From Nonomuraea basaltis (GTDB lineage Bacteria; Actinomycetota; Actinomycetes; Streptosporangiales; Streptosporangiaceae), in NCBI RefSeq assembly GCF_005893125.1, contig NZ_VCJS01000067.1, forward strand, positions 1 through 59,909: a stretch of 59,909 nt of DNA, read 5' to 3'. Each line of letters begins with the position of its first letter. The first letter of the stretch is position 1. Positions 31,976 to 41,761 of the stretch are shown one piece after another. The notes under the pieces were generated by a model, which saw nothing but the letters and a program-made list of their open reading frames with translations, had not been told where the DNA came from and did not search any database. A program made the position numbers and the translations under genes.

Positions 31976-33703
31976 TCAGCGGCGGTAGACCCGGGTCTCG
32001 AAGGGGCGCAGCCGCCACGAGGTGGGCTCACCTGGATAGTTGGCGAGCAGGAGCCGGGCCTCGAGCCATGTGGAGGCCTCGGGCAGCGATCCGGCGTCGG
32101 CCTCGTCGCCGGACAGATTCGTTACGACCAGGAGCTCGGTCCGCTCGTGGCGGCGGGTGAACGCGTAGATCTGCTCGTGTGAGGGCAGGGCCAGAGTGAA
32201 GTCTCCTCGGGAGACGGCCGGCTCCTCATGTCGCAGGGCGATGAGTCTGCGGTAGTAGTTGAGCACCGAGTCCGGATCCTCCAGCTGGCGCTCGACGTTC
32301 ACCTCGGTGTGGTCGGGATGTGCGTTCAGCCAGGGGATCTTCGTACTGAACCCGGCATGCGGCGAGCTGTCCCACTGCATCGGGGTGCGCGCGTTGTCCC
32401 GGCTCATGACCCGCAGGATCCGCATGACTGACTCGGGATCCTCGCCGCGCTCCACCCTGTCCCGGTAGTGATTGAGCGACTCGATGTCGCGGAACTCGCT
32501 CACGTCGCGCCAGGGGTAGTTCGCCATGCCGATCTCGTCCCCCTGGAAGATGAAGGGCGTGCCTCGATGCAGGTGCAGCATCGTGGCCAGCGCCTTCGCC
32601 GAGGGGACGTGCAGCTCGCCAGGACCGCCGAACCGCGACACGCTCCGCGGCTGGTCGTGGTTGCCGAGGTAGAGGGTGTTCCATCCGGTGGTGGCCAGCC
32701 CCTCCTGCCACCTGCTGAGTGACGCCTTGAGGTCCGCAGGGCGCGGCGTGCGCACGTCGAACTTCCCTGCCGGGCCCTGGTCCACCTGGACGTGCTCGAA
32801 CTGGAAGACCATGTCGACGCGCGGCGAGCGGCGGTCCGTGATCGCCCGCGCCTGCTCCAGCGTGACGTTCGGCATTTCGCCCACGGTCAGCACGTGGTCT
32901 CGGCCGGCGAGCACCTCCTTGCGCATCTCCATGAGGAACTCGTCCAGCCGCGGGCCGCAGAGGTAGAACGGGCTGCCATCGCCGAAGTCATCTTGGGGGA
33001 TCGGCAGGCCGTCCGGCAGCAGGACGTCCTTGGAGATCATGTTGATGACGTCCATCCGGAAGCCGTCGACGCCGCGGTCGAGCCACCATCGCATCATCTG
33101 GTGGACGGCCTGGCGAACTTGCGGGTTCTCCCAGTTGAGATCGGGCTGGCGACGCGAGAAGAGGTGCAGGTAGTACTCCTGCGTGCTCTCGTCGAACTCC
33201 CAGGCCGAGCCCGAGAACGCCGCCCTCCAGTTGTTCGGCTCGGAGCCGGGCTTTCCCGGGGTCGTCCCAGGGCGAGCCGGACGCCACCAGTACCAGTCGC
33301 GGAACGGGCTGGACGTGCTCGACCGTGCGGCGGTGAACCACGGGTGCTCGTCGGAGGTGTGGTTGACGACGAGATCGATGACGACCTTGATCCCTCTCGC
33401 GTGCAGCGCGGCGACCAGCTCGTCGAAGTCGGCGAGCGTTCCGAAGAGCGGGTCGATGTCCTGGTAGTCGCTGATGTCGTAACCACCGTCGTCGTGCGGC
33501 GATGGGTAGATCGGGGACAGCCACACGATGTCGACGCCCAGATGGCTCAGGTAGTCCACCTTGTTCAGCACGCCTCGCAGGTCGCCGACGCCGTCGCCGT
33601 CGGAGTCGGCGAAGCTGCGCACATAGATCTGGTAGACGACTGCCGAGGTCCACCAGGGCTCCTCGTGGGAGCGGGCGCCGGAGGCGGCCTGAGGTGTGGG
33701 CAT
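31976..33703 (-). CDS. GH13 alpha-glucosidase / oligo-1,6-glucosidase
   Basis: A 575-residue cytosolic GH13 enzyme. The N-terminal WWTSAVVYQIYVRSFADSDG is typical. Catalytic regions are DLVVNHTSDEHPWF (region I), GVDGFRMDVINMI with the Asp nucleophile (II), TVGEMPNV with the Glu acid/base (III) and LGNHDQPRSVSRFG (IV). It hydrolyses alpha-1,4 or alpha-1,6 glucosidic bonds of imported oligosaccharides (or trehalose). It is the last gene of the sugar-import operon and ends at a strong terminator. No signal peptide is present. Confidence 0.93.
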   Translation of the reverse strand: MPTPQAASGARSHEEPWWTSAVVYQIYVRSFADSDGDGVGDLRGVLNKVDYLSHLGVDIVWLSPIYPSPHDDGGYDISDYQDIDPLFGTLADFDELVAALHARGIKVVIDLVVNHTSDEHPWFTAARSSTSSPFRDWYWWRPARPGTTPGKPGSEPNNWRAAFSGSAWEFDESTQEYYLHLFSRRQPDLNWENPQVRQAVHQMMRWWLDRGVDGFRMDVINMISKDVLLPDGLPIPQDDFGDGSPFYLCGPRLDEFLMEMRKEVLAGRDHVLTVGEMPNVTLEQARAITDRRSPRVDMVFQFEHVQVDQGPAGKFDVRTPRPADLKASLSRWQEGLATTGWNTLYLGNHDQPRSVSRFGGPGELHVPSAKALATMLHLHRGTPFIFQGDEIGMANYPWRDVSEFRDIESLNHYRDRVERGEDPESVMRILRVMSRDNARTPMQWDSSPHAGFSTKIPWLNAHPDHTEVNVERQLEDPDSVLNYYRRLIALRHEEPAVSRGDFTLALPSHEQIYAFTRRHERTELLVVTNLSGDEADAGSLPEASTWLEARLLLANYPGEPTSWRLRPFETRVYRR

Positions 33704-33745
33704 GAAAGAGGGTCTTTCTCTCGGAGGGGATGGGATCGGCGGGCG

Positions 33746-34660
33746 TCAGCCTTTGACGGAGCCCGCCGTGAGGCCGCGGACGAAGAAGCGCTGCAGGGCG
33801 AGGAAGAACAGGATCGGCACGATCATCGAGATGAAGCCGCCGGCGGTGACCATTTGCCAGCCCTGGCCCTGCTGGCCCATGAGCCCTTTGACGGCGACGG
33901 TGATCGGCTCGTTCTCGCCCGGTCCGATGAAGACGAGGGCGATGAGCAGGTCGTTCCAGACCCACAGGAACTGGAAGATCGCGAATGACGCGAGCGCCGG
34001 CACCGACATGGGCATGATGAGCCGCCAGAACATGGTGAAGTGGGTGGCCCCGTCGATCTTGGCCGATTCGAGCACCGCTTTGGGCAGCGTGGCCATGTAG
34101 TTGCGCAGGATGTAGATCGCCAGGGACATGCCGAAGCCGATGTGCGCGAGCCAGGCCGCCGGGAACGTCCCGGTGATGCCGAAGTCGCCGTACAACTGCA
34201 GGATCGGCACCAGGGCCACGTAGTTCGGCACGACGAGCAGGCTGACGATCACGATGAAGAGCGTGTTACGCCCCGGGAAGCTCATGAACGCGAACGCGTA
34301 CGCCGCGAACGCCGCGATGAGCAGCGGGATGAACGTCGCCGGCAGGGCGATGGCGAAGCTGTTGACGAACGCCTGGTCCAGGTTCGCCTGTGCGGTGACC
34401 TCGCTGTAGGCGCTGGTCGTGAGCCGCCCCAGCGAGGCCGGGTCGGTGAAGATGGTCCACCACCCGAGCATGTTCGCGTCGTCCTTGGTGCGGAATGACG
34501 TGATCAGCAGGCCCAGCGTCGGGATGATCCACAGCGTGCAGACGAAGATCACTGTGGCCTTGGCGACCGGGGTGGCCTGCCCTTGGCGGCGGAGCGCGCC
34601 GCGCGAGGCGGCGGGCTTCTCGGCCGCGGGAGGGGCCGGGAGACGTTCCGTGACGCTCAT
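33746..34660 (-). CDS. Carbohydrate ABC transporter permease (MalG-like)
   Basis: A 304-residue inner-membrane permease with six helices and the binding-protein-dependent EAA loop: KAVLESAKIDGATHFTMFWR followed by LIMPMSVPALASFAIFQFLW. The N-terminal ~30 residues are a cytoplasmic extension. It pairs with the MalF-like permease just upstream (4-bp overlap at 34657-34660). The ATPase of the importer is not encoded here; a shared MsiK-type ATPase elsewhere is common in actinomycetes. Confidence 0.92.
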   Translation of the reverse strand: MSVTERLPAPPAAEKPAASRGALRRQGQATPVAKATVIFVCTLWIIPTLGLLITSFRTKDDANMLGWWTIFTDPASLGRLTTSAYSEVTAQANLDQAFVNSFAIALPATFIPLLIAAFAAYAFAFMSFPGRNTLFIVIVSLLVVPNYVALVPILQLYGDFGITGTFPAAWLAHIGFGMSLAIYILRNYMATLPKAVLESAKIDGATHFTMFWRLIMPMSVPALASFAIFQFLWVWNDLLIALVFIGPGENEPITVAVKGLMGQQGQGWQMVTAGGFISMIVPILFFLALQRFFVRGLTAGSVKG

Positions 34661-35640
34661 CGCCCGGCCTCCTCTGCGCGGAAGTGGCGCACCTGGTAGA
34701 TCATGATCGGAATGATGGCGATCATCAGCATGACCACGATGGCGGCCGCCTTGCCGTTGTCGAAGTTCGTGAAGAGCTCGTTGAAGAACTGCACGCCGAT
34801 GACGTTCGTGTCGAAGTCACCGTTCGTCATGACGTAGACGATGTCGAACAGCTTCATGACGCCGATCGTCACCGTGACGAAGACCGTGATGATGGTCCCG
34901 CGGATCTGCGGGACGATCACCTTGAGAAAGACCTGCCGCTCGCTCGCCCCGTCGATCCTGGCCGCCTCCAGCGTGTCGGCCGGCACACCCTTGATGGCGG
35001 CCGACAGCAGCACCATGGAGAAGCCGACCTGTGCCCACAGCAGCATCACCATGAGCTCGAGGCTGTTGAACTTGAAGTCGGTGATCTGCAGCCAGTTGAT
35101 CGGGTCGAAGCCGAGGCCGGTGACGATCGCGTTCTGCACGCCGATCTGCGGCTCTCCGGGCGGGTTGGCCGCGTAGACGAAGCGCCAGATGGTCCCGGCG
35201 CCGACCGCCGAGATGGCCATGGGCATGAAGATGGCCGTCTTTGCCAGCTTCTCGGCCCGCGGCCGCAGGCGGTCGGCCAGCACCGCGATCCCCAGCCCCA
35301 GCGCGATCGTCACCGCGGGCACGATGACGATCCACAGCAGCGTGTTGACCAGCGTGGAGCGGAAGCCGGCCGACCCCAGCAGCGAGATGTAGTTGTCGAA
35401 CCCGACGTACCCGGTGCTGTCGGCGTTGGCGAAGCTGAAGTTGATCGTCTGGATCGCCGGATAGATGAGATAGAGGCTGATCGCCAGGAAGGCCGGGCCG
35501 ATGTAGACGTACGGCTTCAGGCGGCCCTCCCACTTGCCCGGTAGCAGCCCCACCAGCCGGTTGAGCACCCAGAACAGGATCAGGGCGCCGCCCACTCCGG
35601 CGACAACGGCCAGGACGGCGTTGATCGTCTTGATCAGCAT
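34657..35640 (-). CDS. Carbohydrate ABC transporter permease (MalF-like)
   Basis: A 327-residue permease with about seven helices and an EAA loop: ADTLEAARIDGASERQVFLK and VIVPQIRGTIITVFVTVTIG. A periplasmic loop with NFSFANADSTGYVGFDNYIS is typical of MalF-like proteins. It lies 12 nt downstream of the binding-protein gene and overlaps the MalG-like gene. Confidence 0.92.
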   Translation of the reverse strand: MLIKTINAVLAVVAGVGGALILFWVLNRLVGLLPGKWEGRLKPYVYIGPAFLAISLYLIYPAIQTINFSFANADSTGYVGFDNYISLLGSAGFRSTLVNTLLWIVIVPAVTIALGLGIAVLADRLRPRAEKLAKTAIFMPMAISAVGAGTIWRFVYAANPPGEPQIGVQNAIVTGLGFDPINWLQITDFKFNSLELMVMLLWAQVGFSMVLLSAAIKGVPADTLEAARIDGASERQVFLKVIVPQIRGTIITVFVTVTIGVMKLFDIVYVMTNGDFDTNVIGVQFFNELFTNFDNGKAAAIVVMLMIAIIPIMIYQVRHFRAEEAGR

Positions 35641-35652
35641 GGCGGCGCTCCC

Positions 35653-36975
35653 CTAGCTCGCCGGCCAGCTGTCATCAATTCCCTTGAGCGCCTGGTCGAG
35701 GCTCTGCTGGCCGCTGATCCACCCCGTCATGCCCTTCCAGAAGGTGCCGGAGCCGACGGCTCCCGGCATCGCGTCCGAGCCGTCGAAGGCCAGCGAGGTC
35801 GACCCGTAGGCGATCTTCGCGATGTCCTGGATCGTCTTGGAGGGATAGTTGGCGACATCGAAGTCCTTGCGGGGCGACAGCCACGCGCCGGTCTTGGCCC
35901 CGGCCGCGCCGAAGTCCTTGCTGCTCATGTACTGCAGGATCTTCTTGGCGGACTCGTTGTCCTTGCTGAACAGGCCGGCCAGGTCGCCGCCGCCCTCTAC
36001 GGGGTTCTCGCCGCCGGCGGTGGCGGGCGGGAAGCCGAAGATGCCGACGCGGTTGTCGATGTCGGCCAGCACGTCGTCGGGGAAGAAGCCCTTGGCGGCG
36101 ACGAAGTTGCCCATCTTGTACATGAAGCAGCCGGGCGGGTTGCGGAACATCGGGTTGCCGGCCGTGCCGAAGTTGTTGCTGGAGATGGACTTGCGCCCGC
36201 CCAAGACGTTGCCTTCGGTGAAGGCGATCTTCTCGAAGGTGCCGGCGGCCTGGCGGACGAGCGGCGAATCGAACTTGATCTTGCGGTTGACCCAGTCGTC
36301 GTACTTGGCGGGGCCGCCGTACTTCAGCACCAGCTCCTCCATCCAGTCGGTCGCGGGCCAGCCGGTGGCGGGCCCCGACTCGATGCCCAGGCACCACGGG
36401 GTCTTGCCCTCGGCGCGGATCTTGTCGGTGAGCGCGAGCAGCTCGGGGATGGACTTCGGAGCGGTGTATCCGGCGGACTCGAAGGCCTGCTTGGGGTAGA
36501 AGACCAGGCTCTTGACGTTCATGCTCATCATGAGCCCGTAGAGCTTGCCGTCCTTGCTGCCGGCCTCCAGCGTCCCCGGCGTCATGCTGCTCTTCAGCGC
36601 CGGCATGTCGAGGACGTCGTCGAGCGGGGCGAGCCGGTTCTTGGCCGCAAGGTCCCTCATGATCCCGGGCTGCGGGAACAGCGCGATGTCGGGCAGGTTT
36701 CCGCCCTGCACCCGGGTGACGATGAGCTGGTTGAAGTTGTCCGAGGGCGACCACTTGATCGTGATGCCCTGCTCTTTGGCGTACGGCTCCAGCGACGCCT
36801 TCACCGCGTTCAGGCCGTCCCCCGTCATTCCCGTCATGATCTCGACGGTCTTACTGGTGTTCCCGGTTCCGGCTTCACCGGTCGTCGTCGAGCCTCCGTC
36901 GTTCAGGCAGCCGGTGGCCAGCAGCGCGACCGCGGTGAGCGGCGTGAGCTTGGTGAACAGGTTGGACCGTCGCAT
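35653..36975 (-). CDS. Carbohydrate ABC transporter substrate-binding lipoprotein
   Basis: A 440-residue extracellular binding protein of the maltose/oligosaccharide family. The lipobox is TAVALLATGC with Cys as the lipid-anchored residue. The binding domain has ITIKWSPSDNFNQLIVTRVQ, GGNLPDIALFPQPG and LLALTDKIRAEGKTPWCLGI. The ATG at 36975 follows AAGGGAG; longer frames include the operator. It is the first gene of the operon, divergent from the LacI regulator. Confidence 0.92.
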   Translation of the reverse strand: MRRSNLFTKLTPLTAVALLATGCLNDGGSTTTGEAGTGNTSKTVEIMTGMTGDGLNAVKASLEPYAKEQGITIKWSPSDNFNQLIVTRVQGGNLPDIALFPQPGIMRDLAAKNRLAPLDDVLDMPALKSSMTPGTLEAGSKDGKLYGLMMSMNVKSLVFYPKQAFESAGYTAPKSIPELLALTDKIRAEGKTPWCLGIESGPATGWPATDWMEELVLKYGGPAKYDDWVNRKIKFDSPLVRQAAGTFEKIAFTEGNVLGGRKSISSNNFGTAGNPMFRNPPGCFMYKMGNFVAAKGFFPDDVLADIDNRVGIFGFPPATAGGENPVEGGGDLAGLFSKDNESAKKILQYMSSKDFGAAGAKTGAWLSPRKDFDVANYPSKTIQDIAKIAYGSTSLAFDGSDAMPGAVGSGTFWKGMTGWISGQQSLDQALKGIDDSWPAS

Positions 36976-37069
36976 CTGTGTGACTCCCTTGAAATGGCGC
37001 GCGGGGTCGTAGGCGACCCCGGCGTTCCCCGGTGGCGGGGGCGGCCGGGGCCGATCCACCGATGAGGAA

Positions 37070-37112
37070 TTGACGCGAGTCAAACATAGGTATGATTCAC
37101 GGAAAGGTTGAA
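37070..37112 (-). promoter_or_regulatory. Sugar-operon promoter with LacI-type operator
   Basis: TTGAC-GCGA-GTCAA (37070-37083) is a near-perfect 14-bp palindrome with the central CG typical of LacI-family operators. On the minus strand TTCAAC (37107-37112), 18 nt and TATGTT (37083-37088) form a promoter directed at the binding-protein gene, with the operator starting immediately after the -10. Confidence 0.7.
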
Positions 37113-37187
37113 CTGGTCAGCCGGTAACATTTCCGTAACATGTGGTAATCGATCGTTCCTGTCCCCGACCCTCAGGACACTTCACGC

Positions 37188-38228
37188 ATGGTCACCAGAG
37201 CTGACGTCGCCCGCCTCGCCGGCGTCTCGACCGGCACCGTCTCGCATGTGCTCACCGGGGCGCGCTCGATCCGCCCGGAGACCCGCCGCAAGGTGCTCGA
37301 CGCCATGGAGCAGCTCGGCTACATCCCCAACGCGATGGCCAGCGCCCTGGCCGGAGGCCAGAGCCGGATCATCGCGATCGTCTTCCCGTCCCAGCCGCGC
37401 ACGATCGTCGGCTCGGATCTGGAATACGTCCTCGCCGCGGCCGAAGCCGCACGCAAACGGGGCTTCCACGTGGTGCTCTGGACCTCGGGCGCCGATGACC
37501 TCAACGAGCTGCGCCAGCTGGCCCGGGCGGGGCTGGTCCAGGGCTTCCTGCTGATGCAGGTGGCGCTCTCGGACGAGCGGGTGAGCTTCCTTAAGGAGGC
37601 CGGCATCCCCGTCGGCCTCATCGGGCGGACCAGCGAGCCCGGCGACCTCCCCTACGCCGACGCCGACTTCGGGCAGATCGCCCAGATGGTGGTCAAGCAC
37701 CTGGCGAGCCTGGGACACCGGACGATCGGCATGCTCAACGCCTCACGCGAGGACGGCACGCGAGGGATCGGCGCGGCGGTGCGCTTCGCCGATGCCGTCC
37801 AGCGATCCTGCGCCGACCTCGACCTCGACTGCACCATCGTGGCCAGCGAGCACACCGTCCGCGCGGGACGGGAAGCGTTGCGGCAGCTCCTGGACACCGC
37901 ACCGGAGACCACGGCCGTCATCGGCTACAACTGGGAGGCCACCCTCGGCGCGATGCACGAGGCGCGCGCCCTCGACCGGCCGATCCCCGAACGCCTTTCG
38001 CTCGTCCTGTGCTCCAACGGCGAACCGGAGTCGACCGACCCCGAACTGACATCAGCGACCCCGCCCGCAACCGAGATCGCGAGTGCCGCAGTTGAAGCAT
38101 TCATCGACCACCTAGCCGCTCCCGACGCCCCACCGGCACAGCGGCTGCTGCCGGCACTCCTCATCGAACGGCAGAGCACGGCTCCCGCCTTCCGCCCGAA
38201 CGGCCGAGTACGTGCTAAGGGGCGATAG
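37188..38228 (+). CDS. LacI family transcriptional regulator
   Basis: A 346-residue LacI-type protein. The N-terminal HTH is TRADVARLAGVSTGTVSHVL, with hinge helix YIPNAMASALAGG, followed by the periplasmic-binding-like effector domain (IIAIVFPSQP, GFLLMQVAL, GHRTIGMLN). The closing PALLIERQSTA is the usual end. The start ATG 37188 gives the expected MVTRADVARLAG beginning. It is divergent from the sugar importer operon and probably represses it in the absence of an alpha-glucoside; the operator at 37070 fits. Confidence 0.92.
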   Translation: MVTRADVARLAGVSTGTVSHVLTGARSIRPETRRKVLDAMEQLGYIPNAMASALAGGQSRIIAIVFPSQPRTIVGSDLEYVLAAAEAARKRGFHVVLWTSGADDLNELRQLARAGLVQGFLLMQVALSDERVSFLKEAGIPVGLIGRTSEPGDLPYADADFGQIAQMVVKHLASLGHRTIGMLNASREDGTRGIGAAVRFADAVQRSCADLDLDCTIVASEHTVRAGREALRQLLDTAPETTAVIGYNWEATLGAMHEARALDRPIPERLSLVLCSNGEPESTDPELTSATPPATEIASAAVEAFIDHLAAPDAPPAQRLLPALLIERQSTAPAFRPNGRVRAKGR

Positions 38229-38625
38229 CAGGCGCGCTCCCGGGCCTGGCGAGTGCCGTGCACCGCGACTCGCAGACCAGGGGGTTCGCGCCGCCGGCCA
38301 AGCGCTGAGAGAGCATGATTGGGCTCTGTCGCTTCACACCGCCTAGCGATCTTTGGTCGCTAGGGCACTTGGAGATCATCCTGAGCCTGAAGGGCTACCG
38401 CTTCCTGGGGACGTACGGCGAAATCATCGCCCCGGCACCCCTGTGAAATGGACCACCCAGCTGGAGGACATGGTCGTCGACAACCCAGGCGAGCGACCGT
38501 AACGCCACTTACGCAAGGTTTTCGGCAGCCGCGCTGTTGGCCGGGTTCGGGCTGCTCGCTCCCCCGCTGAAGCCCGCGACCACGCCATCCCTGGGCTGGG
38601 GCTGGGCGGTATCTCCCCCGACGGG
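38229..38625. other. Region without an intact gene
   Basis: Only short open stretches are found, for example one ending near 38445 that reads LEIILSLKGYRFLGTYGEII. No start signals, RNA genes or repeats are clear. Confidence 0.35.
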
Positions 38626-38883
38626 GTGCTGGGCCACCTGTTCGCCCCCGACGCCACTGTGCGCCTGATCGGCCGGCACCTCGGGCGCCAGATCACTTAC
38701 CAGCAGGTCACCGGTGAGGAGCTGAACCTGAACGAGGACGTCTCGCGTGCCTTCACCGCCCAACGCGGTCTGTGGCGCGCCGACATCCCTGCCCTGCGCC
38801 ACTGCCACCCCGACCTGCTTGACTTCCCCACTTGGCTGAATCGAGGCGGCGCCGACGCCATCGCCGCGCTCCTCGAGGGCTGA
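38626..38883 (+). pseudogene. NmrA-like NAD(P)-binding protein, C-terminal remnant
   Basis: The frame reads ATVRLIGRHLGRQITYQQVT and later ADIPALRHCHPDLLDFPTWL ending in ALLEG. This matches the C-terminal substrate-binding part of NmrA/atypical SDR proteins. The Rossmann half is missing. Confidence 0.55.
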
Positions 38884-38955
38884 CCCAAAGCCCCGTGTCG
38901 GCGTACTCCTTCCTGCGCGGCCACCGCTAATCCCGAGCCGACGACAACGGGGTTG

Positions 38956-39432
38956 TCACCGCATGGCGGTTTCGGTCGTCTCCCTGATGTGCGCGTTACG
39001 CAGCAAGATTAGCTTGGTCATGTAACGCCGCAGGACAAGAGCCTCTGCGACGGTGCCCAATGGGCCAGCGGGCGCGACGAAGTCGACGATGTCTTTCATA
39101 AGGGTCGCTTCGATGCCGCTGTCGCCGTCGTGTGTCGATTCGAAGGTATGCGCGTGGCGCCAATACCGAAAGGGGCCGCTTACTTGTTCGTCGACGAAGT
39201 ACGAGGGCCGGATGTAGGCGCTGATCGTCGAGGTCAGGTGCCAAATGAAGCCGAAGTGCCGTGCTCGCCACGTGACTTGATCGCCCAGGGAGAGTTGTCC
39301 GGAAGTGACCCCTGCGACTGCTTGCTCGCGCGAGCCGTGCATAGAGGAGGCGTGCAGCTCGACCGACAAGGATGCATCGAAGACGACCGCCGGCGGCGCG
39401 AGAACCAAGGTGGCCACCTCAAAGCGGGACAT
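38956..39432 (-). CDS. SRPBCC family (polyketide cyclase/dehydrase-like) protein
   Basis: A 158-residue START-fold protein. It begins with VATLVLAPPAVVFDASLSVE, has SLGDQVTWRARHFGFIWHLT in the central strands and WRHAHTFESTHDGDSGIEAT followed by DIVDFVAPAGPLGTVAEALV near the C-terminal helix. SRPBCC proteins bind hydrophobic ligands; this one matches the cyclase/dehydrase group used as unknown enzymes. It is complete and isolated between two remnants. Confidence 0.8.
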   Translation of the reverse strand: MSRFEVATLVLAPPAVVFDASLSVELHASSMHGSREQAVAGVTSGQLSLGDQVTWRARHFGFIWHLTSTISAYIRPSYFVDEQVSGPFRYWRHAHTFESTHDGDSGIEATLMKDIVDFVAPAGPLGTVAEALVLRRYMTKLILLRNAHIRETTETAMR

Positions 39433-40073
39433 GCGCGGATCTTAACTGTCGCGTGAAAGGGCGTCGCCATGCGGGTGCGGCACTCTGTTGATCGGTTCGG
39501 GCCCGCATGTCGAGCTGTAAGTCTGAGGTGTCGTCAGCTGGCGGCGGCTTCGGTTCCGACGACGGCGAGTCGGTTCTTGAGCCGGTAGCTGGGTCCGTTG
39601 ATCGCGATGACTTCGCAGAGGGCGCCGAGGCGTGCGGCGACTCGGCTGCGGAGCAGTTCGTATTCTGCTAGGGGCGGGCCACAGCCGCACGCCTCCGCCA
39701 ATGAAGCGCCCATCCGCCGGCTAGGGCGCTCAGTCACAGGACGTGAGTGAGCACTCCAGTTGGCGTGTTCGCACTCTTTTGAGGGTGCCAGCACTCCCCC
39801 AGACCCGACCGGCCGACGGAACCAGTACCGCCATAGCGGCCCGTGGCAGCTCGAGATCGCCGAGCCACCGGTATTAGGGCGTTTCGTTTGGATCATGCGC
39901 CGGCCTGGCGGCTGACATGCGCTCGGTGCACGGCGAACGCGTTTCGGGGGCGGCTGTGTGCGCTCTCGTTCCGTGGCTTTCCCGAACGGATTGGCCGGCC
40001 ACCGATGAATTCGACGACCGGGCCAGGTCTACCTCTGCACACTGCAAACTGCGCACATGATCAGTGAGGGACC
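39433..40073. other. Gene-poor stretch with one transposon relic
   Basis: On the minus strand 39534-39690 reads LLRSRVAARLGALCEVIAIN and GPSYRLKNRLAVV, resembling the end of an IS21-type IstB ATP-binding helper (SYRLK motif). The remainder shows no gene; GAGGGA at about 40064 serves the next gene. Confidence 0.35.
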
Positions 40074-40763
40074 ATGAGCACAAATGCACTACCGCCCGTC
40101 GTCGACGCCGGCACCTGGCAGCGTCAGCTCGAAGCACTGCGTGCCCGGGAGAAGGCCGCGACCCGGGAGCTCGACGCCATCGCCGCCCAGCGCCGCCGCC
40201 TGCCCATGGTGAGGATGCCGGACTACACCCTCGAGGGCGAGGACGGACCGGTTCGGCTGGCGGACGTCTTCGAAGGCAGGAGGCAGCTGATCGTCTACAA
40301 CCACATGTGGTTCCCGGGCAAGGAGTGGCAGTGCCCGGGCTGCACGGGGTTCACCTCGCAGTTCACCCGGCTGGAGTTCCTGGACAACTACGATGCCCGG
40401 TTCGTCATCGTCACCCAGGGCCCGATCGACGAGGCACTCGCCTACAAGCGGCGGGTCGGGAACAAGATGGCCTGGTATTCCACCGCGAACAGCCCATTTG
40501 GCACCGACGTCGGCGCACCGGCCGGCGGAGGCTTCGCCGTCAACGTGTTCCTGCGCGATGGCGACACCGTGTATCGCACCTGGCACACCAACGGCCGGGG
40601 CACCGAGCAGCTCAGCCACACCTTCCCGCTGATCGACCTGCTGCCGTACGGGCGGCAGGAGGAGTGGCAGGACTCGCCCGACGGCTGGCCACAGTCGCCC
40701 ACCTACAGCCGGTGGGCCACCGCCAAGGACATCGCCGCGCTCTACGGCCCGGATACCGCCTAG
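40074..40763 (+). CDS. DUF899 family thioredoxin-like protein
   Basis: A 229-residue DUF899 protein. The N-terminal helix is rich in basic residues (LEALRAREKAATRELDAIAA), followed by the family signature RRLPMVRM, LIVYNHMWFPGKEWQCPGCT, LDNYDARFVIVTQGPIDEAL and WYSTANSPFGTDVG. The fold is thioredoxin-like with CPGC as possible redox pair; the function of the family is not known. The ATG at 40074 follows GAGGGA. It stands alone, convergent with the globin gene. Confidence 0.9.
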   Translation: MSTNALPPVVDAGTWQRQLEALRAREKAATRELDAIAAQRRRLPMVRMPDYTLEGEDGPVRLADVFEGRRQLIVYNHMWFPGKEWQCPGCTGFTSQFTRLEFLDNYDARFVIVTQGPIDEALAYKRRVGNKMAWYSTANSPFGTDVGAPAGGGFAVNVFLRDGDTVYRTWHTNGRGTEQLSHTFPLIDLLPYGRQEEWQDSPDGWPQSPTYSRWATAKDIAALYGPDTA

Positions 40764-40844
40764 GGACTTTCGTTCGGCTCATCGAGCGGACCAGAGGAAG
40801 ATGCCCGCGATGTGGAGTTCGGCCAGACCGGCTCCTGCGTTTCT

Positions 40845-41264
40845 CTACGGGTTCGGCGGGCCCGCTCCAGGCGCAGGCACCATGACGATGGCGTCCCTGG
40901 TGCCCTCGACGATGGCGACGATCTCGCTCTTCTCCGCGGGCGGCACCTGATACTTCGCCAACGACTGGTGCAGGTCATCCATGAAGGACTCCCACTCGTC
41001 CTCGGCGATGGCCAGGTGGCGGTGGGAATCCCCCATGGTCCGCCCCGAGTACTGTTGCGGGCCGCCCGCTGCCGCGCAGATCATCTCCGTGACGAGAAAC
41101 TTGAAGCCCGCCGGGGAGACACGATGGTGTGCCTCCTCCACGGCGGGATTCTTGTTCAGCCGCGGATCGCTCATGACCCGGTCGATCAAGTCGTCGACGA
41201 CCGTGGCGATGTTGTAGACGCCTCCGAGCCGGTCGTACAGCGACGGACCCTGGTCAGGCTGCAT
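40845..41264 (-). CDS. Group 1 truncated hemoglobin
   Basis: A 139-residue 2/2 hemoglobin of group I. The start SLYDRLGGVYNIATVVDDLI is the classical A/B helix, VMSDPRLNKNP the inter-helical region, and the proximal-His region contains FLVTEMICAAAGGPQQYSGR, ending with MGDSHRHLAIAEDEW. Such proteins bind O2, NO or CO in the cytosol. Start ATG 41264; convergent with the DUF899 gene, 81 bp apart. Confidence 0.9.
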   Translation of the reverse strand: MQPDQGPSLYDRLGGVYNIATVVDDLIDRVMSDPRLNKNPAVEEAHHRVSPAGFKFLVTEMICAAAGGPQQYSGRTMGDSHRHLAIAEDEWESFMDDLHQSLAKYQVPPAEKSEIVAIVEGTRDAIVMVPAPGAGPPNP

Positions 41265-41761
41265 GGGCCCTCCCGTTGCGTTCGCGATGAAGATTCGTCC
41301 GCTCTGGGCTGGACGGCCACCGGACTTTTTGGTCTTGCTGTCCGATTTCGGCCGAGCCTAACGGGCCATGGCAACAGTTGACCGGTGCCATGTAGGACAC
41401 ACAAGGGGACGGCACGTACATCGGCTGAACTGGCCACCGCCAGCGGTGTCGACATGCCCATGTGGGTCGGCTCGCACGACGCATCAGCGACGCGGCGGGT
41501 AAAGGCCGAGTGACCGAACCGCACCCTCGCACAAGAAGGGATCGGTGGGTGCCTCACATCGGCTCATGAAGACGCACAGCGCGAGGGCCTCAGCACTAGG
41601 GCAGATCATCCTGCAACGCCGCCGCCGAGTCCGAGACTGTTCATCGGCCGCGCGGTGAACACCCGGTTGCGTCAGTGCGCGGCGGGCTAAGTGATGGATT
41701 ACTGTCACTTGTAGCGCGCAAGGCAAGTCTGTTCCGAGGCCCATCTTCTTCAGGAGATGAC
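41265..41761. other. Intergenic region before the P450 gene
   Basis: No gene was recognised over these 497 bp. Only AGGAG at about 41752-41756 (the ribosome-binding site of the P450 gene) is functional on inspection. Confidence 0.4.

Noticed and set aside
30039..32018. A 659-codon minus-strand frame opposite the ankyrin gene.
   Set aside because: Shadow frame without domain; it also runs through remnants and the terminator.
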